From contig CM077645.1 in NCBI GenBank assembly GCA_039707465.1, positions 66,909,850-66,973,849 on the forward strand: 64,000 nt of DNA. The letters are read 5' to 3'. This document shows, piece after piece, positions 1 through 10,536 of this stretch (the stretch's first letter is position 1; every line of letters starts with the position of its first letter). A model generated the notes under the pieces. The model ran no database searches, had not been told where the DNA came from, and was given only the letters and a program-made list of their open reading frames with translations. The position numbers were made by a program, and so were the translations under genes. This stretch comes from Rhabdophis nuchalis (lineage: Eukaryota; Chordata; Lepidosauria; Squamata; Natricidae).

Positions 1-714
1 AAAGCATGGCAAGGTTGCTGTGAACTTAAATTATTATCCACACTGCAAATTCCATCAAAGCATTGGTTATGCATTATTGAACAGGACTGGTTCTTTTACA
101 AAGATTAGTGAGTTAGCTTAGTAGGCTTAGTAAGTAGCTTCATAGAGTCTGTAGCTTCAAGTTTCTGCAGAGTTATTTGCTGATAGGAACAGGTATAGAA
201 ATAAAATAAATAATTAAATACTGTACATAGATGCACCCTTAGATACATACATGCTGGAAAAATTAATGGTGTGTTTAGAAAATATTGCAATGCACTGGAA
301 GCTTTGCCAATCTCTGTGACAAAACTTTATCCTAAGATTTAGTATTATTGAAAACTGCAGTATATTGTAGAAAATTAAGTTACGGATCTGACATCTATAT
401 AAATAAAAATGTAACTATGAGTTTGTTCAAAACTGCTAATCTCCGAAAGTACTGCACCAATTGCTTCCAAATTTTCATACAATATTCCTTACAAATACAG
501 CACCAATGATATGTATAAATTGTGTGGATATGGCACCTGTGCCAGGTGCACACCACATAAATGTAAAAGTGTGGCTCTTCTCACTCGCTCACTTGCCCCC
601 TCCCCCCAGGCCGCTGCCGAGTCACCAGCCTCTCCTCCGCCGCTGCCACTGCTCACACCACCAACTCCCCCCCAAGGCTGCTGCCAAGTCAGCAGCCTCT
701 CTCTTCTCTCTCTC

Positions 715-1030
715 TAGGTAGGTTGGTAGGTAGGTACATAGAAGGAGAGGGAGGGAGAGGGGAAAATACAGTAGGTAGGTAGGTAGGTAGGTAGGTAGGT
801 AGGTAGGTGGATAGAGAGAGAGAGGGAAAATACGGTAGGTAGGTAGGTAGGGGGATAGAGAGAGAGGGAGAAATACGGTAGGTAGGTAGGTAGAGGGATA
901 GAGAGGTAAGTAGGTAGGTAGAGGAATAGAGAGGTAGGTAGGTAGGTAAAGGGATAGAGAGAGACGGAGAAATACGGTAGGTAGATAGGTAGGTAGGTAG
1001 AGGGATAGAGAGGGAGAGGGAGTAATACAG
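715..1030. repeat. GGTA/GATAGAGAG minisatellite, left block
   Basis: Tandem runs of GGTA (up to nine in a row) are separated by a repeated spacer of the type AGAGGGATAGAGAGAGAGG then GAGAAATACG. The block resumes at 1528-1830 after the LINE fragment. The equivalent region of the second Helitron (about 42665-42857, opposite strand) has the same unit with different copy numbers. Confidence 0.85.
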
Positions 1031-1530
1031 GTGTTAGTTATCATCTTTAAAGCGCTCCATGGCACGGGACCTAGTTATCTGCGGGATCGGATCCTGCCCC
1101 ATACATCCTTGCGGCCGATTCACTCCCACAGAGAGGGACTTCTCCGGGTGCCGTCCACTAGGCTATGCCAGCGGGCGACGCCCAGGGGAAGGGCCTTCTC
1201 TGTGGCGGGCCCAGCCCTCTGGAACGACCTTCCTCCCGAAATTAGAACAACTACGGACCTCCGCTCCTTCCGTCAAAAACTTAAAACACACTTTTTCTGC
1301 TTGGCCGGCCTAGGTTAGTCTCCGTCTAATAGGGTGTTAGGGGATTTTAGTTAATTTATAATTGGGGATTTTAGTGCAGGGATAATTTTAGTTTAATTTG
1401 TTTTTACTTATTCTATTTATGTATTTTCTATAGCTATTTTAATTTCCCTGTGCATCGCTCCGAGTCTCCTTGGGGAGAGGATGTGGTTTACAAATAAAAA
1501 TTATTATTATTATTAGTAGTAGTAGTAGGT
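1028..1530 (+). mobile_element. LINE 3' fragment (L2/CR1 clade) nested in the Helitron minisatellite
   Basis: The + strand encodes the C-terminal end of a non-LTR ORF2, including FKALHGTGPSYL, SHREGLLRVPS, GRAFSVAGPALWNDLPPEIR and RQKLKTHFF. A short 3' UTR and an (ATT)n/(AGT)n tail at about 1497-1527 follow. The same peptide signature occurs in fragments at about 4277-4843, 13310-13603 and 35120-35340. The body lies within GGTA repeats on both sides, so it inserted into the minisatellite. Confidence 0.7.
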
Positions 1531-1830
1531 AGGTAGGTAGAGGGATAGAGAGAAAGAGGGAGAAAAACAGAAGGTAGGTAGGTAGGTAGGGGGATAGAGA
1601 GAGAGGGAGAAATACGGTAGATAGGTAGGTAGAGGGATAGAGAGGTAGGTAGGTAGGTAGGTAGGTAGGTAGGTAGGTAGAGGGATAGAGAGGGAGGGAG
1701 AAATACAGGTAGGTAGGTGGTTAGGTAGGTAGGTAGGTAGGTAGGTAGGTAGAGGGATAGAGAGGGAGAGGGAGAAATACAGTAGGTAGGTAGATAGGTA
1801 GAGGGATAGAGGGAATAATTAGGTGGGTAG
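1528..1830. repeat. GGTA/GATAGAGAG minisatellite, right block
   Basis: This continues the left block with the same spacer and includes runs of up to nine GGTA units (about 1643-1680 and 1716-1752). Confidence 0.85.
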
Positions 1831-2107
1831 GTTGGGGGTTATACAGTGGTTGTGTGTACGTGTTTCTGTGCGGAGGTGTAGATCTACACACAGATTGGTT
1901 GGCCATTTAACCAGACTGGGCCACAGCAACACGTGGCCGGGGACAGCTAGTTTCTAATGGAGGGATTTAATTGTTTTCATTACAATAGATTGGTCATTTG
2001 GTTTCCTTTTGGCACAATGTTACTCCCTTCTCATTCCCTTGAGAGTTCCTATATAAAGTACAATACATTAAATTATAATATGCAGATATATTTCACAATC
2101 ATTATAT

Positions 2108-2110
<3 letters not shown>

Positions 2111-2182
<72 letters not shown>
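2111..2182. repeat. (GATA)n microsatellite
   Basis: About 18 uninterrupted GATA units, the motif known as Bkm repeat in snakes. Confidence 0.97.
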
Positions 2183-2183
<1 letters not shown>

Positions 2184-2583
2184 GGCAGAGACAAACAGAG
2201 AGAGACAGACACTGACTGATTCATTCTTGAATTCTATCTATCTAAACACTCTATCTTGGAGTTTTACAATAAAAAATAATGTTGATAAATGTACAATAAA
2301 AACAAATAATCTATAAATGCAATTATCAAATAGTGCCCACCAATGTACTTGATAGGAGTTTTGTTGTTTTTTGTTCAGTGTCTTCAAATCACTGTTAACT
2401 CTTGGCAATTGCCAGATCAAGTCCTTACACTTTTCCTGGTATGAATTTGGGAAGTCATTTGCCATTGTTTCGTTTCTAGAATTTAGATAGAGTGACTGAC
2501 CCAAAATAACCCAGTTGGCTTTGTGCCCATAGTAGGACCAGTAGAACACACAGTCTCCCAGATTCTAGCCTGATGCTTTAACC

Positions 2584-3013
2584 CAGGGGTCCCCAACCTT
2601 TTTTTCACCAGGGACCGGTTTCATTTTAAAGAAAATTCTGCGGACCGGCTGAGGGGCTCAGCAGTCATGTGACTGGGTGGGCGTGGCCAACTTTGAAAAT
2701 GTGAAACTCACTTAACAATGATCTTGGTTAGCAACCAAACTTTTGGCCTCAACTGTGGTCATAAGTTCTTTCTTTCTTTCTCTCTCTCTCTTTCTTTCTC
2801 TTTCTTTGTCTCTGTCTCTCTTTTTCTCTCTCGCTATTTCTTTCTTTCTTTCTTTCTTTCCCTTTCTCTCTATTTCTTTCTCTTTCCCTCTTTCTGTATC
2901 TTTTCCTGTCTCTTTCTTTCCTTTCTGTCTCTTTCTCTCTGTCTTTCTCTCTCCCACTTTTTTCTTTCTTTCTCTCTTTCTCTGTGTCTCTCCTTCATCC
3001 GCCCATTTCTGTC

Positions 3014-3044
<31 letters not shown>

Positions 3045-3678
3045 CTGTCTGTCTGTCTTGCATTCATTCATTCAATCACTCCTTCTGTGTCTCTGTCTAT
3101 CTTTCTCTCCCTCCCTCCCTCCCTCTGTCTCTCTATGTGTGTCTGTCGTCGTCATCGTCGTCCCGTCCCCCCGCCCCCAGCCTCCTCATCCCGCCTGCCA
3201 GGCTTGGTCGCTCGTTCGCTCGGTCAGGCTCCGTGGCTGGATAGGAGCCGGGCTGGAGAGGAGGAGGAGGGAGGGGGGCAGCCCATTGGGAAGAGCGCGC
3301 GGGAGAACGCAGGAGGATGGTGGGGGCTCTTCATCCACCTTCGTCGACGGAGGGACTCCTTGCGCCGCCGGAGCAACCCGCCAGTTCCCACCCCAGCCCG
3401 CAGAGCCTCCGCAGTCCCTGGATGAAAACGAGTGGCCGGCATGCCAGCAGGGGAGGGAATCGGTGGCCGGTCCGGCGGCGTCCAGGAGTCCCTCCGTCGA
3501 CGAGGGTGGAGGAAGAGTCACACTCCAACGGTGCAAACAGCCGCGCCTGCGTTCTCCTGCGCGCTCTCCTCAGGGGGCAGCTCCCTCCTCCCTCCCTCCT
3601 CCTCTCTAGCCTTGCGGCCCGGCTCCCATCCAGCCACGGACCGGCACCGGTCCGCGGCCCGGGGGTTGGGGACCCCTG
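2584..3678 (+). mobile_element. hAT element (CAGGGGTCCCCAACC family), 1.1 kb, 8-bp TSD
   Basis: Terminal inverted repeats are CAGGGGTCCCCAACC and GGTTGGGGACCCCTG. They are flanked by the 8-bp target duplication CTTTAACC at 2576-2583 and 3679-3686. The ends match a hAT-Charlie-like family also seen at 25105-25425. The interior holds a CTTT/CTCT microsatellite (2768-2960), a (GT)n run (about 3018-3042) and a GC-rich block (3150-3650). The overlapping open frames here are low-complexity artefacts; no transposase is recognisable. Confidence 0.88.
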
Positions 3679-3686
3679 CTTTAACC

Positions 3687-3918
3687 CAGGGGTTGGCAAA
3701 CTTAAACACTCGAAGAGCCACAAATGTCCTAACCGGAGACCCCCCCATTCAAGTCCAGTTCCCTCACCATAGAATCTCCTCCTAGCATGGCATCCTTTTT
3801 CCTCTACCTGTCCTAACCAAAAGCCCTATCAATTGTGGAGACGACTGGCAACAGAGAGCAGCAGCAGAGGGATAAAAGAGCCACGTACAGCTCCAGAGCC
3901 GCAGATTGCTCACCCCTG
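3687..3918 (+). mobile_element. Second hAT MITE (CAGGGGTTGGCAAAC family) on the same target
   Basis: The ends are CAGGGGTTGGCAAAC and ATTGCTCACCCCTG, flanked by CTTTAACC at 3679-3686 (shared with the element to its left) and at 3919-3926. The internal GAAGAGCCACAAATG and ACAGCTCCAGAGCCG segments are typical of this class of reptile MITE. Confidence 0.85.
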
Positions 3919-4099
3919 CTTTAACCACTACACCACACTGGTTTCCAACATACACTGTTTCAGAAGCCAGAATTGTGTCATGCAAGAAGATTGATAGTGA
4001 AGCTCTGTATAAATCTAATTGCAAAAAAAAAACCTCATTACCAATCAATAGCAGTAAAATACAAACTCTTGACTAAAACAATTTCAGAATTACTCTAAT

Positions 4100-4102
4100 T
4101 GC

Positions 4103-4163
<61 letters not shown>

Positions 4164-5645
4164 TTGTATTTGATTTGCATACCATCCTCTCTCCCGTAGG
4201 GACTCAGGGCGGTGCACAGGAATAATAAAGGATAAAATACATATAAATACAGTCAATAGATAAATGTAAAATTAAATTAAATAAATTTAACCTGTGTTAA
4301 AATAATAAGAAACCCTATTAAAATGATAGTAAAAACACACTCCAGGCCAGCTGCATGAAAAAAGTAAGTTTGCCAGAAGAGGTGAAGGTCAGTGATGGTA
4401 CGATGGTCAGGGGGCAGGTCGTTCCAGAGGGCTGGGCCCGCCACAGAGAAGGCCCTTCTCCTGGGAGCTGCCAGCCAGCATTGTCCAGCGGACGGCACTC
4501 TGAGGAGGCCCTCCCCCTGGGAGCGGCCCTGGATATGCGTCAGGTGGCGGTTCTGCAAATAACCAGGACCCATGCCATGGAGCACTTTGAAGATGGTCAC
4601 CAAAACCTTGAAGCGCACCCGGAAGGCCACAGGCAGCCAGTGCAGCTCGCGCAGGAGAGGTGTCATGTGGGAGTGTCTTGGTGCTCCCAAGATCCCCCGC
4701 GTGGCCGCATTCTGCACTAACTGGAGTCTCCGGGTGGACCTCAAGGGAAGCCCCATGTAGAGAGCATTGCAGTAGTCTAGGCGGGAAATGACAAGAGCTT
4801 GTGTGACTGTGCGCAGGGCGTCACGATCTAGAAAGGGGCGCAACTGGCGTATCAGGTAAACCTGATAAAAGGCCCCCTGGCTACGGCCATCACATGGTCA
4901 TCCAAGGACAGCCGAGAGTCCAGGAGGACGCCCAAGTTGCGAACCCTTTCTGCGGGGGCTAATGATTCGCCCCCGATAGCCAGGGATGGAACTAACTGGC
5001 TATGTTGTGGCGCCGGAAGCCACAGCCACTCGGTCTTGGACGGGTTGAGTCATAGCCCGTTCCTCCCCAACCAGACTCGCACGGCCTCCAGACACTGGGA
5101 CATCATTTCAACGGCATCGTTGGGATGGTTAGGGGTAGAGATGTACAACTGGGTGTCATCCGCGTACAGATGGAATTCTATCCCAAAACCACGGATGATC
5201 TCACCCAGCGGCTTCATGTAGATGTTAAACAGGAGAGGTGAGAGGACCGACCTCTGAGGCACCCCACAAGTGAGGGGCCTCGAAGTCGACCTCTGCCCCC
5301 CTGTCAACACAAATTGCGATTAGTCAGAGAGGTAGGAGGAGAACCACCGAAGTACGGTTCCCCCCAACCCTAACCCCTCCAGCCGGTGCAATAGGATACC
5401 ATGGTCGATGGTTTCGAAAGCTGCTGAGAGATCCAACAGGACCAGGATAGAGGAGCAACCCCTATCCCGAGCCCTCCAGAGATCATCTACCAATGCAACC
5501 AATGTCGTCTCCGTGCTGTGTCCGGGCCGGAAACTGGACTGGCGCGAGTCTAGATAGGCAGTTTCCTCCAGGTACTGGGGGAATTGTCGTGCCACCACAC
5601 TCTCAACAACCTTCGCCAAAAAGGGAAGTTTGGAGACTGGCCGAT
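4100..5645 (-). mobile_element. 5'-truncated LINE (L2/CR1 clade) with reverse-transcriptase relic
   Basis: Reading the minus strand from 5640 down, three frames give parts of a non-LTR reverse transcriptase. The fingers/palm region is at 5619-5320 (FRPGHSTETTLVALVDDL, LLDLSAAFETIDHGILL). The catalytic YADDTQLY box is near 5165-5142. The thumb and C-terminal part is at 4843-4277 (SRLDYCNALYMGLP, GRAFSVAGPALWNDLPP-like). A 3' UTR with the CACCGCCCTGAGTCCCT signature and an (AAT)n tail (about 4102-4160 on the + strand) ends the element. Stops and frameshifts separate the frames and the 5' part is missing, so it is dead. Confidence 0.85.
4102..4161. repeat. (ATT)n tract, 3' tail of the LINE
   Basis: About 19 ATT units directly abut the LINE 3' end; on the minus strand it is an (AAT)n tail. 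Confidence 0.9.
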
Positions 5646-5936
5646 AGTATAATATTCAACTGTTAAGTCCTATAATACATTTAAGCTCATAAAAGCCAAA
5701 AAGAAACTTAAAAGGAGGCTTGAGAAAGAACCAGTATTTATTCTATGATCATAGGTTAGCCATTTCAAACACACACAAGAGAATAAGCAAGAAAGAGCTA
5801 CAAACTTCAGAGAAGATGTAACCCCTTATATATTGTTTAGAAACATTATAAAACCATCAGTTAAATCTCCAATAATCATTAGTCAAACCTCCAATTCTGG
5901 CATCTTTGATTTGTGTATCCCCTGGAACAAGATAGA

Positions 5937-6130
5937 GCCTTGATGGCGAACCTATGGCATACGTGGCAGAAGTGGCACGCAGAGCCCTCTCTGTGGGCAC
6001 GCACAGTACCGCCAGGTTCTCTTCTGGTTTCTGGCGTGCGTGTCTTCATGGGTGCCAGAGCACCGTAAAACGGCCTCAAAAATGGCCCCCAAAACGGCCT
6101 GAAAATGAGCCAAAAATGGCAACAAGTCTA
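5937..6130 (+). mobile_element. Partial MITE of the GGCGAACCTATGGCA family
   Basis: Sequence from GATGGCGAACCTATGGCA through GGCACGCAGAGCCCT matches the left half of the element at 41781-42111. The right end is not present, so this copy is truncated. Confidence 0.55.
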
Positions 6131-7837
6131 CACTAAAAACAACAAGTTTCTACTAATTCTAATATTCCAGTATATTATATTCTGGTATTATTTAGTATAT
6201 CCTTATTACTATTTTCTTTCATGACAATAACTGTATTGTCTGCTGAAAACAATCATGTAACTCTTTGTTCCCAGACTATTACTTAGATAGCCATTTATTT
6301 ACAGAGGTACAGGCTGTTTGACTACAAAGCAGGGCAGCATTTTAACAACTATCTTGTGTTTGTAGCTAGCTACTTTAGCAATTGTTCTGAAATCAGACTC
6401 CTGACACCAGGGGAATGTCCTTTGGTCAACTTCCCAGTGTTCACTTTCAACCACTTATGGGGGAAGTGAGTCCTTCAGAATGAGGACACTGATATATTTA
6501 ACAGATGAAGGTTTATGTCTGTGCCAAACAGATTGCTCTGTCTGCATAGCCCTAAAGTACAATGGGAGATGCAAAAAAAAAAAAAAAAAAAAAAAAAGGT
6601 GGGGGAGAGCTAAGAAGGTCAGTTTTACTACAATTTTTTTTCCAGGGCTTCATCTGCCTGTTAGCACAGTGTTATTAGGAATGGAAACTTGGTGTAATTC
6701 ATCCAAACTGACTTCCAGCCAAGACACAGAACTATATCATGTTGCAACAACTGCCTTAAAAGGCTCTGTGTTTATAATGAGGAAAGTACTGCAGGAAGAA
6801 GACTACTGGGGGATGGGTGGGAGAAAGGATAGAGAGAAAGGCCCTCTGTTAACTTGAACCAATTAAAAATGGTTGCTAATACTCCCACCCATCCTTCAGG
6901 CTATCCAAAGGCAAAACTTAAGTTCAAAACCTTTTCTTTTTTTCTCTCTTTTCTAAACGACAATTAAATCCTTGATGATTAACAGAAAAATTTCAGAGAG
7001 GTTTGTCATCCTACACACTGACATTGTCTTAACAATGACATGACAAGAATTACAAACTTTACTTTTGGAGGAATTTGAGGGATAAAAGTGTATGTTGTTG
7101 AATGCTATTTCACAGAATTTGTTCCAATTCACTAGTAGACTTTATCAGCAAAATTCCTGTGAGGTTATTTCTATGTAATTTTTTTTTTAATTGTTTGAGG
7201 AAAATTTGTTTTGAGTAATTGGATTGTTCATGCTTATTTTATTCTTGCTCTCAAAAGGATAGATTGCACATTACAACAATTTATATTATTTTCTTTATAA
7301 AATAAGAATACTTTTAATATTACTGCACTGAAAGAATAAAACAATGGTAGTATAAATATTAATTCTGGAAATCGTTATGTAGTCTTTGATTAATGTAATG
7401 TTTTTATATGTGCTCTTAAGATTATGGTTGTTTTTTCATAATCATGTTTTCTTAAGCAACCCAGTTTTATAAATTCACATATTAGAGTGAATAACGGGGT
7501 GAATCTTTATAGCATATTAGATTAAGATTCCTACATTTTTAGTGCTACCATTTACTATCTATGTATTGTGTGTATATACATGCATTGTTTCTGTGTCTCT
7601 TATAAATTTATGAAAATTGAGTACTGAGTGGAAAAGTTCTATTTGCCTACCACTGGGCCTGTCCCAACCAATAGACAATCTTCACAAGTCTCCTCAATCA
7701 GGATAACCAGGATCATAATAGTAAGTCCTAAAGAAAAAAATTCGACTTCCCCTTTCTGCAATCTGAAGAACATTCTAGTATCTTTTAACCCAGTACCTGG
7801 TAGAATCAGGAAAGGCCTATCATATTATATTCTAAGG

Positions 7838-7950
7838 CAGGGATGTCCAAACTTGGGAACTTTAAGACTTGTGGACTTCAACTCCCAGAATTCCCCAGCC
7901 AGCATTCCCCAGTCCACAAGTCTTAAAGTTCCCAAGTTTGGACATCCCTG
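7838..7950. mobile_element. Palindromic hAT-type MITE (113 bp) with 8-bp TSD
   Basis: The arms start CAGGGATGTCCAAACTTGGG and end with its inverse, CCAAGTTTGGACATCCCTG. Almost the whole element folds into a hairpin. The target duplication TTCTAAGG is at 7830-7837 and 7951-7958. Confidence 0.85.
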
Positions 7951-7991
7951 TTCTAAGGCATATTATGAGCTTACAGTCATCCTATAAAATA

Positions 7992-8455
7992 CAGTTTGGT
8001 ACCCTAGAAAGAGTGCAGAGAAGACCAACAAAGATGATTAGGTGACTCGAGGCTAAAACATATAAAGAACGGTTGCAGGAACTGGACATGTCTACTTTGC
8101 TGAAAAGGACTCGGGAAGACATGATAGCAGTATTCCAGTATATCAGGGATTGTTACAAAGAAGAGGGAATCAAACTATTCTCCAAAGCACATGAGGCGGG
8201 AACAAGCAGCAATGGGTGGTAACTAATCAACGAGGGAATCAATTTAGAACTGAGGAGAAATTTCCTGACAGTTAGAACAATTAATCAGTGGAACAGCTTG
8301 CCTCTAGAAGTTGTGAATGTTCCAACACTGGAAGTGTTTAAGAAAATGTTGGATAACAATTTGTCTGAAGTGGTGTAGGGTTTCCTCCCTAAGCAGGGGT
8401 TGGACTAGAAGACCTTTAAGGTCCCTTCCAGCTCTGTTATTGTACTCTATTCTCC
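7992..8455 (+). mobile_element. CR1 LINE 3' end
   Basis: It begins near AGAGTGCAGAGAAGACCAAC and continues through GATTAGGTGACTCGAGGCT, AATTTCCTGACAGTTAGAAC and TTGGACTAGAAGACCT. It ends with the CR1 terminus TCCAGCTCTGTTATTG. The copy at 11445-11912 is colinear with it. It is truncated at its 5' side. Confidence 0.85.
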
Positions 8456-8567
8456 TTCCCCCAAAACATTCTTAAAATAGTATTAATTTTATTAAGAACT
8501 TGAAATAGCAATGAAAAACAAGAAAGAGCTTAAGCTCCACTATAAACAAAGGCAACATAGATTGATC

Positions 8568-8940
8568 CAGTGGTGGGTTTCAAATTTGTTTAGAACCTAC
8601 TCTCTAGGTGTGGCCTATTTTGTGGGCGTGGCTTGGCAGTCATGTGACAGGGTGGGAGTGGTCAACTTGTAAAATGTGGTGAAACTCATTTAACAACGCT
8701 CTTGCTTAGCAACCAAAATTTTGGGCTCAATTGTGATAATAAATTCTCTTTCTTTCTTTCTTTCTTTCTTTCCTTCTTTCTTTCTTTCTTTCTTTCTTTC
8801 CTTTCCTTCCCATTGGGTTACTGGCAGTGGCAGGCCAGACTTACTTCTGGGTCCGCCGGTGAAACCCCCTCTCACCGGTTCTCTAAATTTCACCATCCGG
8901 TTCTTGCGAGTAGGTGGGAGCCTGCAGAAACCCACCACTG
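8568..8940 (+). mobile_element. hAT MITE (CAGTGGTGGGTTTC family) with 8-bp TSD
   Basis: Ends CAGTGGTGGGTTTCAAA and GCAGAAACCCACCACTG are flanked by GATTGATC at 8560-8567 and 8941-8948. The interior carries GCAGTCATGTGACAGGG, GCTTAGCAACCAAAATTTT and a CTTT microsatellite (about 8746-8808). Confidence 0.92.
8746..8812. repeat. CTTT/CCTT microsatellite inside the hAT MITE
   Basis: The run of CTTT units begins right after AATTGTGATAATAAATTC, the same place as in the sister copies at 28266 and 63010. Confidence 0.95.
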
Positions 8941-10348
8941 GATTGATCCATCTAAAATGTGATTAGACCTTAAATAAAGTTATCTTTGGAAGAAACAGAG
9001 CACTCACTTTGAATAGAAAATACAATCAGTTTTAATGCAACTCTATGTATATGTCTATACATATGTATATACATACGTACATACAGACCAACAGACAGAC
9101 AGACTTTCTGCAGATTACTGAGTCTGCTATAAACGTAGAAGCCTCCTTAGTCCATGGCTCACAAACAATCGTGTTTTAGTTCACATACAATATGACACTA
9201 AATGAAAGCAAAGCAAATCACATTAAGGGCTGAATACAATACAGAAGATTAAACACATCCTCTAGTTGGGCGTCTTTATCTCTACATGGTAATATCCATG
9301 TAATTATCTTGACAACCATTCAGAAGAGGTTCGCTATTATATTTTTCCATAAAGGCTTTTTGCCTTTCCAATCTGACTTACAGCTCTGGAACTTCCTGGT
9401 AGTTTTTCATTTCTAACTAAACTCAACTTATTTAGCTTTGAAGCACAGAGAAGGTAGGCTATGATCATCTGTCATTCGCAACTGGATTGCATGTAGTCAA
9501 AATTATTGTTGTGTGGCATGGTTTAGAAAATAGTAAGTATATTGAAAGGGAAAAATTCCAACCAAAAGGTCCTCAGATATCTTGCTATCAAAAATGTATA
9601 TTAATTCAGCTGTCCATGGTTAGGAAGAAATATCATAAATCTATAGTAATCTAAATGAAAAAGATAATCCAATGGGAATTACAATTCAAAATAAGATAGT
9701 GAAGCACTGGGTCCAATATATTATTACTATATTGTTTAAGCATTATATTTTGTATGCATATGATTCTTAATATTTCAGTTTACTATTACAATTCCCTATT
9801 GTAGCTGAAAGCTTTCTTTGAGACTGGCAGATCATTGTTTCATGTTTTTTAAAATCGATGTACCTGAAAGTTTGAAGGAAAATACGATAATCGCTAATCT
9901 ATTACAACAAAAACAATAGAAAGTCTTGTATTGTAGGAAGTAATCTTTAAAATGCCATAAAGTTCTTGTTATGTAAGTACCATTGACAAGTTACCCTCAT
10001 TCTGAAGTATATTTTTGCCATTAAAAAGCACGGCCTTTTCTCCTCTGTGCTATACTAATAGATTTCCTGATCAAAAGGAAATAGTCAATGGGCTGGAAAA
10101 AAGAGATAAGGATATATCTCTAAGGGCCAGCTAAGAGAGTCATATATTTGTTGTTCTTCCCACACAACACCACAGTTCCAGACGTTTATGTTATTATTAT
10201 TTGCTTATTTATCATTTGTCTTTGAGCAACATTAAAATAGGACATTTATGAAGGATGCAATTTTTATTTTGCTATTAAAAAAACAAGTATTCATTCTATT
10301 GCTTGTTTGCTTTTTAACTAAAACTCATGTTTCGTTTTCCTTTCCCAG

Positions 10349-10536
10349 GAGGGCCCTTCAGTTCCAAAAGCAACAGAGCCACTTAGTACTGAGAGAGAAA
10401 TAAAAACTAAAAAGTCAAGGAAAAAGAGCAGAGATAAATCACTCAATCAAGATGACTTGGACACATTACCATCAGATTCTGCAGTTTCATTACCACTGCC
10501 AGATGATAGTTTCTCATTAACTTCAGAAGAAACAAG
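10349..10536 (+). CDS. Internal exon 'A' of large acidic scaffold gene (tentatively TACC2-like)
   Basis: A 188-bp exon opens after a good polypyrimidine tract and CCCAG acceptor and closes at ACAAG|GTAGGC. It is open in one frame only, entering in phase 0 and leaving in phase 2, and it joins in frame to the exon at 12181. The peptide begins EGPSVPKATEPL and carries a compact basic run, KTKKSRKKSRDK, that could act as a nuclear-localisation or microtubule/RNA-contact patch. A Ser/Asp/Leu-rich segment follows (DTLPSDSAVSLPLPDDS). I do not recognise a domain. No earlier exon is visible in the 10.3 kb upstream, so the start codon lies outside the window. Reading frame, splice sites and phase agreement are seen directly; membership in the same gene as the giant exon is inferred from phase. 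The TACC2-like name rests on the giant exon only; human TACC2 as I remember it has no obvious match to this basic exon. Confidence 0.8.

Larger units (their letters stand above)
394..1950 (+). mobile_element. Non-autonomous Helitron (copy A) with internal GGTA minisatellite
   Basis: The element starts TCTATATAAATAAAAATG immediately after an A and ends ...GGACAGCTAG immediately before a T, the A^T insertion, 5'-TC and 3'-CTAG pattern of Helitrons. A stem GGCCAC (1919-1924) / GTGGCC (1933-1938) sits 12 nt upstream of the end, the usual Helitron 3' hairpin. A second copy with the same ends lies at 42551-43326 on the other strand. Between about 715 and 1830 is a large degenerate minisatellite of GGTA runs with AGAGGGATAGAGAG spacers, interrupted by a LINE 3' fragment. 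No Rep/helicase gene is present, so the element is non-autonomous. Confidence 0.75.
2340..3950 (-). mobile_element. tRNA-derived SINE (Sauria-SINE type), split by two hAT insertions
   Basis: On the minus strand the head at about 3950-3927 reads GTGTGGTGTAGTGGTTAAAG, a tRNA-like A-box region. It continues at 2575 with CATCAGGCTAGAATCTGGGA and GGCACAAAGCCAACTGG, and near the 3' side CAATGGCAAATGACTT. The + strand SINE at about 24360-24600 shows the same order without interruption. The two halves are separated by hAT elements at 2584-3678 and 3687-3918. Confidence 0.7.
1..10348. other. Upstream intron (no exon seen)
   Basis: This stretch precedes the first visible exon and is presumably intron of the same gene. 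It holds a Helitron (394-1950), a GATA microsatellite, a SINE split by two hAT elements (2340-3950), a minus-strand LINE relic (about 4100-5645), a partial MITE (5937-6130), a poly-A run (6573-6597), a palindromic MITE (7838-7950), a CR1 end (7992-8455) and a hAT MITE (8568-8940). I see nothing interpretable in 1-393, 5650-5930, 6140-7830 and 8950-10340 beyond AT-rich unique sequence. The short open frames there lack any family signal. Confidence 0.6.

Noticed and set aside
622..1065. 147-aa minus-strand frame rich in YLPTYLP
   Set aside because: Translation of the GGTA minisatellite; a low-complexity artefact.
2712..3785. Many overlapping 100-290 aa open frames on both strands
   Set aside because: They lie in CTTT/CTCT microsatellite and GC-rich interior of a hAT element; compositions are FLSLSLSF-type or Arg/Pro/Gly-rich in all frames, with no domain.
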